This document shows positions 40,573 to 48,550 of a stretch of 64,000 nucleotides of DNA, piece by piece. Under the pieces are notes generated by a model. The model had not been told where the DNA came from and did no database searches. It worked only from the letters and a program-made list of their open reading frames with translations. Positions within the stretch are counted from its first letter, which is position 1, and the number at the start of each line of letters is the position of its first letter. Source of the DNA: an uncultured Treponema sp. (GTDB taxonomy: Bacteria > Spirochaetota > Spirochaetia > Treponematales > Treponemataceae); the NCBI GenBank assembly GCA_949300145.1, contig CASGDA010000002.1:186001-250000 (forward strand). The letters are read 5' to 3'. A program made the position numbers and the translations under genes.

Positions 40573-42513
40573 ATGACATTGACTGAAAAAATCCTGCAGA
40601 AACATCTTGTCGGTACTGATAAATTACCGGAAAGAGGAAAAGATATCGCCATAAAAATAGACCAGACTCTTACCCAGGATGCTACAGGGACAATGGCGTA
40701 CCTTCAGTTTGAGACAATAGGTGTTGACAGGGTAAAAACGGAAGTTTCTGTCTCATATATAGACCACAACACCCTCCAGGAAGATTTTAAAAACATGGAC
40801 GACCACCGTTATCTGCAGAGCGCGGCAGCGAAATACGGTCTATGGTTTTCCCGCGCAGGCAACGGTATATGCCACCAGGTTCATCTCGAACGTTTCGGAG
40901 CGCCGGGAAAAACACTGCTGGGTTCCGATTCCCACACACCCACCGGCGGCGGTATAGGAATGATAGCCATCGGAGCAGGAGGACTTGATGTTGCGGTGGC
41001 GATGGCCGGAGGAGCCTTTCACCTGAATATGCCCAAAATATTCGGCGTAAAACTTACAGGGGCATTAAGGCCCGGAGTCGCCGCAAAGGACGTGATTCTC
41101 GAGCTTCTCCGCCGGGAAACAGTAAAAGGAGGGGTTGGCGCTGTCTACGAATATTTCGGCCCGGGAGTCGCAAGCCTTTCCGTCCCGCAGCGGGCTACAA
41201 TAACAAATATGGGCGCAGAGCTGGGCGCCACATGCAGTATTTTCCCTGCCGATAAAATCTGCGGAGATTTCCTGAAAACAGTAAACCGCAGTGACTGCTT
41301 TCAGGAAATGCAGGCGGATACTGACGCAGTTTATGACAGGATAATTGAAATTGACCTGTCTTCACTTGAACCGCTGGCAGCCTGCCCCCATTCTCCAGAT
41401 GCGGGAACCCCGGTGAAAGACCTTGCGGGTAAAAAAGTCAATCAGATTGTTATAGGCTCCTGTACAAACAGCTCACCTGCGGATTTAACTGCGGTGGCTG
41501 AAATAGTGCGGGGAAAACATATAGCCCCCGGAGTGGAAGCCGGTATTGCGCCGGGAAGCCGCGCCACACTCCTTCAAATCGAAAAATCCGGGGTTCTTGG
41601 CGAATTAATCAGGGCCGGATTCAGGATTCTGGAAAGCGCCTGCGGTCCGTGCATCGGCATGGGATTCGCGCCTAATTCCGAAGGTGTCTCCCTGAGAACC
41701 TTTAACCGCAATTTCAAGGGAAGATCCGGAACCGCAGACGCGGGGATATATCTTGTTTCGCCGGAGACAGCGGCGGCGGCGGCTATAACCGGCGTAATAA
41801 CAGACCCCAGGGAATTCGCGGATAAACTCGGGGGACAGTCATTTAAAAGCGTTGAATTTGAAAAAGACGACGGAATGCTTATTGCACCGCTTCCGCCGGA
41901 AGAGGCGGCAAAAGTGGAGATTTTGCGGGGGCCGAACATCAAGCCCTGCCCCGCCGCACCGGAGCTTCCGGATTCCCTGACACTCCCTATTCTGCTGAAA
42001 GCCGGCGACAATGTATCCACAGACGATATCATGCCTGCGGGAGCGAAGGTTCTTCCGTTGAGGTCAAATATACCGGAAATTTCAAAGTTCACTTTGGAAA
42101 GGATTGACGCGGGATTTTACAAAAGGGCTTCGGAAGCCAAAGGATGTTTTGTCCTGGGCGGAGAAAACTACGGACAGGGTTCTTCCAGGGAGCATGCCGC
42201 GCTTGGGCCAATGTATCTTGGTGTCAGGGCTGTCATCACAAAATCCTTCGCAAGAATTCATAAAGCCAATCTCATAAATTACGGGATAATCCCCCTGGTT
42301 CTTGAGGATCCGGAGGTTTATGATAAACTGAATAACAATGACATAATTGAATTCAGCGGAATAACGAAAGCCCTGCAGGAAGGAACCCCATTCGTATTAA
42401 AAAGACAATCAGACGGATTCACCTTTACGGCGGTGAATGACCTGGATCAGCGGGCCCGTGCCATACTGCTTGCAGGAGGACGGGCAGCATACACCAGGAC
42501 GGGAGGACAGTAA
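40573..42513 (+). CDS. Aconitate hydratase (Aquifex-type, 646 residues)
   Basis: Aconitase/isopropylmalate-isomerase family enzyme. Cluster and active-site motifs are present: QDATGTMAYLQFE, HLERFGAPGKTLLGSDSHT, IGSCTNSSPADL, SACGPCIGMGF and, in the swivel domain, GGENYGQGSSREHAALGP. At 646 residues it is shorter than AcnA or AcnB and matches the shorter aconitases of Aquifex, clostridia and some spirochaetes. It interconverts citrate and isocitrate, giving 2-oxoglutarate for glutamate. A homoaconitase role is less likely. GGAGG precedes the ATG by eight bases. It is transcribed alone. Confidence 0.93.
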   Translation: MTLTEKILQKHLVGTDKLPERGKDIAIKIDQTLTQDATGTMAYLQFETIGVDRVKTEVSVSYIDHNTLQEDFKNMDDHRYLQSAAAKYGLWFSRAGNGICHQVHLERFGAPGKTLLGSDSHTPTGGGIGMIAIGAGGLDVAVAMAGGAFHLNMPKIFGVKLTGALRPGVAAKDVILELLRRETVKGGVGAVYEYFGPGVASLSVPQRATITNMGAELGATCSIFPADKICGDFLKTVNRSDCFQEMQADTDAVYDRIIEIDLSSLEPLAACPHSPDAGTPVKDLAGKKVNQIVIGSCTNSSPADLTAVAEIVRGKHIAPGVEAGIAPGSRATLLQIEKSGVLGELIRAGFRILESACGPCIGMGFAPNSEGVSLRTFNRNFKGRSGTADAGIYLVSPETAAAAAITGVITDPREFADKLGGQSFKSVEFEKDDGMLIAPLPPEEAAKVEILRGPNIKPCPAAPELPDSLTLPILLKAGDNVSTDDIMPAGAKVLPLRSNIPEISKFTLERIDAGFYKRASEAKGCFVLGGENYGQGSSREHAALGPMYLGVRAVITKSFARIHKANLINYGIIPLVLEDPEVYDKLNNNDIIEFSGITKALQEGTPFVLKRQSDGFTFTAVNDLDQRARAILLAGGRAAYTRTGGQ

Positions 42514-42529
42514 AAAAAGACTATAAAAC

Positions 42530-42558
42530 TTGTGTCCTGAACTTTTTTGGGTTAAACT
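42530..42558 (+). promoter_or_regulatory. Promoter of ComFB-family gene
   Basis: TTGTGT (42530-42535), 17-nt spacer, TAAACT (42553-42558), leaving a leader of about 40 nt with an AGGAG before the ATG. Confidence 0.6.
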
Positions 42559-42605
42559 ATAAACAAAACAGATTTCAATAAAATATTGAAAACAGGAGAA
42601 AAAAA

Positions 42606-43328
42606 ATGGACGCAGAAGTACATAATATAATGGAAGAACTGGTCAAAGAGAAGGTTGAAAAACTCTTTGATGAAGCAGAGCAAAAAAAATTACCATGGCT
42701 TTCCTGTTCATGCCGCCAGTGTCGAAGTGATACATTATGTTATGTGCTGAATAGGATTCCTCCGAAATATATAAGATCCGGAAGGGGAATATCCCATCAC
42801 ATTTCCGACGAGATTTCCGAAAAATCCCAGATTCAGGCGGATATTTCCGCGCTGGTAATGGAAGGAATGAAAAAGATATCGGAAACTCAGCGGCCGCATT
42901 TAGAAACGCCGGAAAATGACGAGAAAAAGGATTCTCCCGTGTTTAACTTTCCGACAATAACCGGAAGGATTCTGAACGGATTATCGTTTGAACCGGAAAA
43001 GAACATTCAAGTGGCGCTGTATTTGAACGGAAAACTGTGCAGTCCGATAAACACATCATGGGAAAATCCCTGCAAAATAAACGAAAAAACACCGGGAAAT
43101 TTTGTTTTCTGGGTAAAACCTGAACCTGCTGAAAAAGCCGGAGAAAAGAAGGTTTTCAGCTTTGAAATAAAAATCAATGCGGAAGGCAAAGAGCCTGCGC
43201 TGCATCACTTTGAGGTGGGATTGACCAGTGAATCCCTGCCACGGAATGCATACAACCCTGAAAAGTCAGTGAAATTACCTGATTTTTTCCTTTTCCCTGT
43301 CAACGACGCTTATGATTCAATGCAATAA
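42606..43328 (+). CDS. ComFB-family protein with C-terminal extension
   Basis: 240-residue protein. The first 90 residues are ComFB-like: VHNIMEELVKEKVEKLFD, then two close cysteine pairs in SCSCRQCRSDTLCYVLNRI and PPKYIRSGRGISHH. ComFB domains were named from a Bacillus competence locus, and some bind c-di-AMP or c-di-GMP in other bacteria. Residues 115-240 form an added domain with beta strands (ITGRILNGLSFEPEKNIQV, FSFEIKINAEGKEPALHHF) that I do not recognise. It has its own promoter and AGGAG. The next genes downstream are tRNAs. Confidence 0.78.
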   Translation: MDAEVHNIMEELVKEKVEKLFDEAEQKKLPWLSCSCRQCRSDTLCYVLNRIPPKYIRSGRGISHHISDEISEKSQIQADISALVMEGMKKISETQRPHLETPENDEKKDSPVFNFPTITGRILNGLSFEPEKNIQVALYLNGKLCSPINTSWENPCKINEKTPGNFVFWVKPEPAEKAGEKKVFSFEIKINAEGKEPALHHFEVGLTSESLPRNAYNPEKSVKLPDFFLFPVNDAYDSMQ

Positions 43329-43375
43329 CTGACCCCTTCTGAAAAACGAAGGCAACGGAGTCCCTTCTCTTTGCC

Positions 43376-43404
43376 TTGACAATGCGTTCGTTTTTACGTA
43401 GACT
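43376..43404 (+). promoter_or_regulatory. Promoter of tRNA-Pro/tRNA-Arg
   Basis: Consensus TTGACA (43376-43381), 17-nt spacer, TAGACT (43399-43404), 11 nt before the tRNA-Pro 5' end. Confidence 0.78.
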
Positions 43405-43415
43405 ACTGGGACAAC

Positions 43416-43488
43416 CGGGATGTCGCCTAGCGGCTATGGCACCTGCTTTGGGAGCAGGATATCGCGGGTTCGAGTCCCGCCGTCCCGA
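43416..43488 (+). tRNA. tRNA-Pro (UGG)
   Basis: 73-nt cloverleaf. Acceptor CGGGATG pairs with CGTCCCG, the anticodon stem-loop CCTGC-TTTGGGA-GCAGG shows anticodon TGG, and the T-arm is GCGGGTTCGAGTCCCGC. CCA is not encoded. Confidence 0.96.
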
Positions 43489-43492
43489 TTCC

Positions 43493-43566
43493 GGGATCAT
43501 AGCTCATCCGGATAGAGCAACTGCCTTCTAAGCAGTAGGTGGGGGGTTCGAGTCCCTCTGGTCCCG
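43493..43566 (+). tRNA. tRNA-Arg (UCU)
   Basis: 74-nt cloverleaf 4 nt after tRNA-Pro. Acceptor GGGATCA pairs with TGGTCCC (one G-U), anticodon loop CTTCTAA gives TCT. The T-arm is GGGGGTTCGAGTCCCTC. CCA is not encoded. Confidence 0.95.
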
Positions 43567-43662
43567 TAACTTATTTTTCCATCCGTATCCTTCCGTACCG
43601 TTTTTCACGAAACCTTCAGAACATTGCGTGTAACAAGCTGACAAGAAAAAATAAAAATCCTC

Positions 43663-43691
43663 TTGACTATTATGTTAACTTCAATTAACAT
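43663..43691 (+). promoter_or_regulatory. Promoter of DUF3793-flavodoxin operon
   Basis: TTGACT (43663-43668), 17-nt spacer, TAACAT (43686-43691). A perfect palindrome covers the spacer and the -10 box. Confidence 0.65.
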
Positions 43692-43692
43692 A
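43671..43692. promoter_or_regulatory. Palindromic operator over the DUF3793-flavodoxin promoter
   Basis: Inverted repeat TATGTTAA - CTTCAA - TTAACATA (8-6-8, no mismatch). A further half-site-like TTGTTAAC follows at 43697-43704. The position over the -10 box suggests repression. Flavodoxins are often switched on by iron limitation, so a Fur- or DtxR-type repressor is a guess. Confidence 0.65.
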
Positions 43693-43727
43693 TATTTGTT
43701 AACTCATTCTAACTCAAAGGAAGAAGA

Positions 43728-44315
43728 ATGGCTCTTGACAAACTGATAGCGTTTCATTGCGGACCGGCACTGACAGGTATTAAACCTTCCAACCTTCTGG
43801 CGGTCAAGGTTCCCAACGAGGAAGCGGCTGCGAAAGCTGATATCCTGAATAAACAATGCAACAAAAACGGTATTTTTTTCAACACAATGAACATATCAAA
43901 AAAAACGACCCTGTTTTTTGTTTACAACAAGCCCCTGCTGAAAAAAACTTTAAAAAATCCCGGGGCGGTTCTGTTTCTTTTAAAAGAAGGATACACACCT
44001 CTTAAATCCATTGACGAACATATAAAAAGACTTGGCATGAGGATAAAAGAAGCCAGTGCAAGGAACATGGGGTTCCCCCACGAGATAGGAATTTTTCTGG
44101 GATACCCGCTGGAAGACGTAAAAGGCTTCATAACCCACAAAGGAAAAAACTGCAAAATGTGCGGCTACTGGAAAGTTTACGGAGACGAGAAAAAAGCCGG
44201 GGCCCTTTTCCGCCGCTATACTGAATGCAGGGAAATATGTTTCCGGAAAGCGGCTGAAGGATTGGCGCTTTCGGAAATATGTGAATATTGCAACAAAAAC
44301 CGGATAACCGGTTAA
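43728..44315 (+). CDS. DUF3793 family protein
   Basis: 195-residue protein matching DUF3793: an opening IAFHCGPALTGIKPSNLLAV, the central FPHEIGIFLGYPLEDVKGFI, and the cysteine-bearing CKMCGYWKVYGDEKKA. The C-terminal part ends with CEYC. The family has no known reaction and is frequently found beside flavodoxin or iron-transport genes in anaerobes, as it is here (20 nt upstream of a flavodoxin gene). Four cysteines near the end could bind metal or a cluster. AAGGA lies upstream of the ATG. The palindrome in its promoter suggests tight regulation. Confidence 0.86.
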   Translation: MALDKLIAFHCGPALTGIKPSNLLAVKVPNEEAAAKADILNKQCNKNGIFFNTMNISKKTTLFFVYNKPLLKKTLKNPGAVLFLLKEGYTPLKSIDEHIKRLGMRIKEASARNMGFPHEIGIFLGYPLEDVKGFITHKGKNCKMCGYWKVYGDEKKAGALFRRYTECREICFRKAAEGLALSEICEYCNKNRITG

Positions 44316-44335
44316 AAAAAATATTTGGAGGATAC

Positions 44336-44770
44336 ATGAAAACCGCTGTTATTTTTGAAAGCCTTACAGGCAATACCGAGGCGATGGCACAGGCCATTTA
44401 CGAAGGCGCTGTGGAAACCGCAGGGAAAGACTCTGTCACGCTTTCCAAAGCAGGAGACATCACGGCAGACGATGCCTCAAAATTCGACATGCTGATTCTG
44501 GGCAGTCCTGCCATGGGAAGCGAAGTCCTTGAAGAAGAGACTTTCGAACCATTTTTCTCCGACCTGGAAGGAAAACTCTCAGGAAAAAAAGTCGCCCTTT
44601 TCGGTTCATATGACTGGGGAGACGGACAATGGATGAGAGACTGGGAAGACAGGTGCAGGGCTGCCGGAGCGGTTATTTTCAAAAACGAAGGGTTGATTCT
44701 CAGGAACACACCGGATGACGACGGAATTGCCGAGTGCAAAAAATTCGGAGCGGAAGCGGTGAAAAGCTAA
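44336..44770 (+). CDS. Flavodoxin
   Basis: Short-chain flavodoxin of 144 residues. The FMN phosphate loop is SLTGNTEAMA, and the isoalloxazine-binding loops are LGSPAMGSEVLEE and FGSYDWGDGQW. It carries single electrons in place of ferredoxin, typically when iron is scarce. The ATG at 44336 has GGAGG six bases upstream; an open reading frame continues upstream but only through the end of the DUF3793 gene. It shares an operon and the palindromic operator with that gene. A strong terminator follows. Confidence 0.95.
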   Translation: MKTAVIFESLTGNTEAMAQAIYEGAVETAGKDSVTLSKAGDITADDASKFDMLILGSPAMGSEVLEEETFEPFFSDLEGKLSGKKVALFGSYDWGDGQWMRDWEDRCRAAGAVIFKNEGLILRNTPDDDGIAECKKFGAEAVKS

Positions 44771-44816
44771 CCCCCTCCCCTGTAATCAAATATTTAATAA
44801 AACAGTATATTCCCTG

Positions 44817-44860
44817 GCGGAGGGAAAAAGCCTGGATTTTTCCTCCGCTTTTTTATTTTT
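44817..44860 (+). terminator. Intrinsic terminator after flavodoxin
   Basis: GCGGAGG-AAAAA pairs with TTTTT-CCTCCGC (44817 to 44848), followed by TTTTTTATTTTTT. The poly-A/poly-T arms make it a potential bidirectional terminator. Confidence 0.9.
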
Positions 44861-44864
44861 TAAG

Positions 44865-44893
44865 TTGCATACGGAAAATTTTTATCATATAAT
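44865..44893 (+). promoter_or_regulatory. Promoter of hypothetical gene at 44914
   Basis: TTGCAT (44865-44870), 17-nt spacer, consensus TATAAT (44888-44893), then a short leader with GGAGG before the ATG. Confidence 0.75.
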
Positions 44894-44913
44894 CTAGGGT
44901 ATCGGAGGACATC

Positions 44914-45465
44914 ATGAAGGCAATGGATTTGTTTGAAGCATATGCCCAGAATAAACTTCCTATGGACGAGGGGTATATTGTATCTTCATTTTTCAAAGAG
45001 GACTCTTCTTACAGTATTTATGAAGTTGTTTCCTATTCCGCTGTTAAGGATATTTACCACACATCGGACAGCCTTACTTTCCAAACCAACGGAAAAAAGA
45101 TTTTCATTATGGTCGAGCCGCCTTCATACCACCAGAAAGCTGTTGAACCGTACTGCAGGGAAAAAGAATACATGGTGCCTTTCCGGTTTTCTGAAGCAAA
45201 CAAAGTGACCACAAAAAACCAGATGAATATATATTACAGCAAAGAGCCGCAGGAAGCCATCTCCGCTTTCACGGTATTTAAACCTGAAGGTATAAATTTT
45301 GCCTTTCTATTTTATGTGAGGGACGACATCGGAAATTCGCTTGAACTTTTCTTCGCAAAGACATTAAACCAGGAAGCGGGGGTTCCTCAGATAGACGCCA
45401 ACAGAACAGCCAAGAAACTTGCGGAAATTTGCATCGAAAAGCTTTCCTGGCCTAAGGAAACCTGA
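44914..45465 (+). CDS. Hypothetical protein
   Basis: 183-residue soluble protein that I do not recognise. It has well-formed expression signals: TATAAT promoter and GGAGG six bases before the ATG. The composition is that of a globular mixed alpha/beta protein with no signal peptide, no cysteine motif and no membrane segment (KAMDLFEAYAQNKLPMDEG at the start, AFTVFKPEGINFAFLFYV in the middle, RTAKKLAEICIEKLSW at the end). The next gene, an ATP-grasp enzyme, begins 30 nt later and may be cotranscribed. No function can be assigned from sequence alone. Confidence 0.75.
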   Translation: MKAMDLFEAYAQNKLPMDEGYIVSSFFKEDSSYSIYEVVSYSAVKDIYHTSDSLTFQTNGKKIFIMVEPPSYHQKAVEPYCREKEYMVPFRFSEANKVTTKNQMNIYYSKEPQEAISAFTVFKPEGINFAFLFYVRDDIGNSLELFFAKTLNQEAGVPQIDANRTAKKLAEICIEKLSWPKET

Positions 45466-45495
45466 CGGAAGATTCCCCCAACCATCCTGAAACCC

Positions 45496-46434
45496 ATGAA
45501 AATCCTCTGTGTCTATGAACTCAAAACCAGGGATTCTGACTGGCTTAAGACTTTTTATCCCTGCCGGCGGCTTTTTGAAGAATGCTCCGGACGCGGAGTA
45601 GAAATCGAATTCGTGTTTCCCGAAGACGCTTGCAGGATTTTCAAGGATTTAAAGAAAGGACAGGATGGAACAATATCTGAAAACCCGGTCTGCCTTTTCA
45701 GGGGTCCGGTGCCTGTTCACGTCATGGAGGCCGCGGAAAAATGCGGCTGCCTGTGCATAAACACATCGAAAGCCTTTGAAACCGCGTCAGACAAACTGCT
45801 ATGCGCGGATCTGTTCGCAAAGAATGAAATTCCCTCGCCCGTTTCCATCCGCGCCGACAAAATGCCGGAAAATCAAATTGATTTTCCGGTTGTCCTGAAA
45901 CCCAGGAAAGGAAGCCGCGGGGAGGACATTTTTCTGGCTGAAAATAAAAAAGCAGCGGATGTTTTTTTCAAAACATTCCCGGCGGATGTCAAAAAAAATA
46001 AAAAGCCTGAACAATATATCGCCCAGCAATACATAGCTTACTCAAAAGGCAGGGATTTGAGGATTTTCTTTGCTGACAGAAAAATCCTGGTTATGGCTGA
46101 AAGAATCAACAGTCAGAGGGAACTTGACGGCAACGAAATACGATCGAACATAAGTGCAGGCGGTGTTTTTATTCCGCTTGAAAAAAGCCGGGAAAACTGC
46201 CTAGTGTCCAGGTTAAAGGATACCATGGAAAAAATATACGGTGTCTCCGGACTGTTTTACGGAACAGCTGATTTTTTATTCAAAAACGAGGAAGAATTTC
46301 TTTTATGCGAAATAAACGCCTCCCCCGGCTTTGAGGGGATGGAAAAACAGCTGGGCGTCAATATAGCGGGTCCTCTTATAGAAGCTATTGTCCGAGCAAC
46401 TGCTTCAATTCCTGGATTTCCGCGGCCAGCTTAG
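45496..46434 (+). CDS. RimK-like ATP-grasp ligase
   Basis: 312-residue ATP-grasp enzyme of the RimK/glutathione-synthetase type. ATP-binding segments are FPVVLKPRKGSRGEDIFL and YIAQQYIAYSKGRDLRIFF; the metal-binding end is FLLCEINASPGFEGME. Such enzymes ligate an amino acid or small peptide to a carboxylate, for example glutamate tails on proteins or cofactors. The N-terminal pre-ATP-grasp part (KILCVYELKTRD) lacks any special motif. The start has no clear Shine-Dalgarno. Its last 50 nt overlap the 3' end of the convergent AAA+ gene, so both strands are coding there. The substrate is unknown. Confidence 0.85.
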   Translation: MKILCVYELKTRDSDWLKTFYPCRRLFEECSGRGVEIEFVFPEDACRIFKDLKKGQDGTISENPVCLFRGPVPVHVMEAAEKCGCLCINTSKAFETASDKLLCADLFAKNEIPSPVSIRADKMPENQIDFPVVLKPRKGSRGEDIFLAENKKAADVFFKTFPADVKKNKKPEQYIAQQYIAYSKGRDLRIFFADRKILVMAERINSQRELDGNEIRSNISAGGVFIPLEKSRENCLVSRLKDTMEKIYGVSGLFYGTADFLFKNEEEFLLCEINASPGFEGMEKQLGVNIAGPLIEAIVRATASIPGFPRPA

Positions 46435-48145
46435 ACCTGTCCATTTTCTGGTATTTCTGGGGAACCATTTCACGGCTTGTGCATTCCAGGACAGCGACCA
46501 GATTCTGTAGCTCTATCTCATAGGGATATACAGGGGGAATAAAATCAGCCAAAGTCTGCTCGATATCTTCTTTGGTCACAATTGTCCTGTTATCCATCGT
46601 CGCATTCATTTTAGCCCGGACTAAAATTGCTTCTATGTCAGCCCCGGAAACATCCATCTTGAAATTCTTGAAAATGTCGGCGACCGGGAATTCCTTGACC
46701 TTCAAATCGAGTTTTCTCTTCAAAGTCTTATAAAGCTCGATTTTTGCCTCAAGAGTTTCAGGATAAAATAAAGCCAAATGTTCTTCCGCCCTTCCCTGCC
46801 GTTTCAAGTCCACAGGAAGAAGGTCAGGACGGCATGTGATTAAAAACCAGATTATTTTGCCGCGGTATTCCGTGTCCCCCATGAAATTGGCAATCTGGGC
46901 AAAAATCCGCCCCTCAGAAACAGAGTCTCCGGAGGACTGCCTGTCACCCAAAAAAGCGTCGGCTTCGTCTATCATAACGGCGACGGGAGCCATGGCTTTA
47001 AGGATATTCATGGCTTTTTCCAAATTCGACTCAGCGGTCCCGCTCCACTGGGAACGGAAATTCTTCAGCTTAACCATGGGAACACCTATTTCCCCTGCGA
47101 ACGCCGAAACAATAAAGGTTTTTCCTGTTCCTATAGGTCCCGCAATAAGGTATCCCATCGGCAGGACATCGGAGCGCCCCATTTTTATGGCCTTGGCCGC
47201 ACTTAAAAAACGCCTTTTCACAAAAGAATGCCCGGCCACAAAAGAAAGGTCGTGGTCGGTATTCACGAATTCAAGCAAACCTGCGGCCTCATTTTCAATG
47301 ATTTCACGCTTACGGTCCCTTAAATATGAAAGGGTTATTTCCCTGTCTTCCTGCCAGGACTCCAAAGCCAGCTGATGCAAATTCAGCAGATTCAAGCCGG
47401 AAGTCAGCGCCCCCATCCTCTCCGGATTAAGACCTCTTTCCAGAAGAAGCTGGCCTTCTTCAAAAAGATACGTGAGGAACTGGGTCCGCACAGCCCTGTC
47501 CGGAAAGGGGACAGCGACCTTCACCGTGGAAGGTGCGGTTGAAAGCCTCGGATTGATATCCGCCAGATTTTCAGTAAGAATGATTATCGAAATATCACCC
47601 TGGGTAAACTGGGGTTCATGGGACCAGCGGTTCAGAGTCACGAGACAATATCTGTCAGCCTCGTTCAAAGAGCCTATCTCTCCGGCCGGGATGATGGTTT
47701 CGGCGTAATCTATTATCAAAACAATACGGCAGTTTCTTTGTTCACGGATATTGAAGGCGAAATAACGCTCGAGATAGTCAAAGGCTTTTTGCGGATCCCT
47801 GGAAAAAAAGTCGGAAGGGTCTACGGACGGATATCTGGTGGTCATGATTCTCAGATATTCATCCTGCATCGAAGACATGCAGAAAGATATCCCGCTGGAT
47901 TTATCAAAATATACGATTATGTCACGGTTGCCGAATAAGACCTCGGAAATATAATCCTGTATTTTCATGAAGGTGAATTGACCCTCATTCACCTTGTGGG
48001 GAAGGAAATCACGTATATTCCCATGGACAAAATACAAATTCGCGGTTTTCGAGCAATATTTTACAGAAAGTTCCTGAGCCCAGGATGTTAAAACATTTAT
48101 ATAATCCTGATTGATTTTAATAAGCTGGTTTTGAGAATTTTTCAT
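46385..48145 (-). CDS. Tandem AAA+ ATPase (Ycf46/CDC48-like)
   Basis: 586-residue protein with two AAA+ modules. The first (about residues 30-290) is degenerate: it keeps a Walker-B-like LIIDYAE and a sensor-like segment IIILTEN, but has no Walker A. The second is complete: GPIGTGKTFIVSAF, VMIDEADAFLG, a sensor ITCRPDLLP and arginines in KRQGRAEEHL. The order resembles the Ycf46-like ATPases of cyanobacteria. It may remodel proteins, as AAA+ unfoldases do. I use the ATG at 48145. A good promoter (TTGTGT, 17 nt, TAATAT) lies upstream. It overlaps the ATP-grasp gene by 50 nt, tail to tail. Confidence 0.85.
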   Translation of the reverse strand: MKNSQNQLIKINQDYINVLTSWAQELSVKYCSKTANLYFVHGNIRDFLPHKVNEGQFTFMKIQDYISEVLFGNRDIIVYFDKSSGISFCMSSMQDEYLRIMTTRYPSVDPSDFFSRDPQKAFDYLERYFAFNIREQRNCRIVLIIDYAETIIPAGEIGSLNEADRYCLVTLNRWSHEPQFTQGDISIIILTENLADINPRLSTAPSTVKVAVPFPDRAVRTQFLTYLFEEGQLLLERGLNPERMGALTSGLNLLNLHQLALESWQEDREITLSYLRDRKREIIENEAAGLLEFVNTDHDLSFVAGHSFVKRRFLSAAKAIKMGRSDVLPMGYLIAGPIGTGKTFIVSAFAGEIGVPMVKLKNFRSQWSGTAESNLEKAMNILKAMAPVAVMIDEADAFLGDRQSSGDSVSEGRIFAQIANFMGDTEYRGKIIWFLITCRPDLLPVDLKRQGRAEEHLALFYPETLEAKIELYKTLKRKLDLKVKEFPVADIFKNFKMDVSGADIEAILVRAKMNATMDNRTIVTKEDIEQTLADFIPPVYPYEIELQNLVAVLECTSREMVPQKYQKMDRSKLAAEIQELKQLLGQ

Positions 48146-48163
48146 TTTCCACACCCGGAATAA

Positions 48164-48192
48164 ATATTAGCACTTTTACTGCCGGGACACAA
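48164..48192 (-). promoter_or_regulatory. Promoter of AAA+ ATPase gene
   Basis: Minus strand TTGTGT (48187-48192), 17-nt spacer, TAATAT (48164-48169), 18 nt before the ATG. Confidence 0.65.
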
Positions 48193-48203
48193 CAACAAAA
48201 CCC

Positions 48204-48232
48204 TTGCTTTTTCGGTTTTTTTGTAGTATTTT
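48204..48232 (+). promoter_or_regulatory. Possible promoter of ferredoxin gene
   Basis: TTGCTT (48204-48209), 17-nt spacer, TATTTT (48227-48232). It is divergent from the AAA+ promoter and would give a leader of about 130 nt. Confidence 0.48.
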
Positions 48233-48238
48233 GGAAAT

Positions 48239-48369
48239 TCCAGAACGGTTTCGTTTATGGAAGCGGATTCGCGTTGCGGATTCATATTTTCATTGCGCAT
48301 TGCTGCGGGAATACACGCTTAACCGTTGATGATTGCTGCTAATGCGTACAACAAATGGAGGAAGATACT
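48239..48369 (+). promoter_or_regulatory. Long leader before ferredoxin gene
   Basis: About 130 nt without a gene. AACGGTT (48244-48250) can pair with AACCGTT (48321-48327), and CGCATT (48296-48301) with AATGCG (48341-48346). GCGGATTC occurs twice, at 48263 and 48276. No known riboswitch is recognised. Confidence 0.4.
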
Positions 48370-48540
48370 ATGGCCTACAAAATCTCCGATGCCTGTGTAA
48401 ACTGTGGTGCCTGTGAGGGTGAATGCCCCCAGGGAGCAATCAGCGAAAAAGACAACAAACGCGTTATAGATGAAAACGCATGTGTTGGATGCGGAGCCTG
48501 CGTTGCAGCCTGCCCGACAGAAGCTATTTCCGAAGCATAA
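48370..48540 (+). CDS. 2[4Fe-4S] ferredoxin
   Basis: 56-residue clostridial-type ferredoxin. Two cluster motifs are seen, CVNCGACEGECP and CVGCGACVAACP, each C-x2-C-x2-C-x3-C-P. It carries low-potential electrons between pyruvate:ferredoxin oxidoreductase, hydrogenases and other anaerobic enzymes, and is a likely partner of the [FeFe]-hydrogenase encoded at 1.3-2.8 kb. The ATG at 48370 is set by GGAGGAAG five bases upstream; an upstream in-frame ATG at 48355 overlaps that site. A 12-bp hairpin follows the stop. Confidence 0.96.
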   Translation: MAYKISDACVNCGACEGECPQGAISEKDNKRVIDENACVGCGACVAACPTEAISEA

Positions 48541-48550
48541 CATCTATCAA

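Noticed and set aside
43327-43381. Terminator after the ComFB gene (AAGGCAA/TTGCCTT)
   Set aside because: The stem is weak with a 15-nt loop and no T tract; its 3' arm runs into the tRNA promoter.
43300-43500. 66-codon reading frame on the minus strand
   Set aside because: It is an artefact of reading the tRNA-Pro gene backwards (SGRRDSNPRYPAPK-type peptide).
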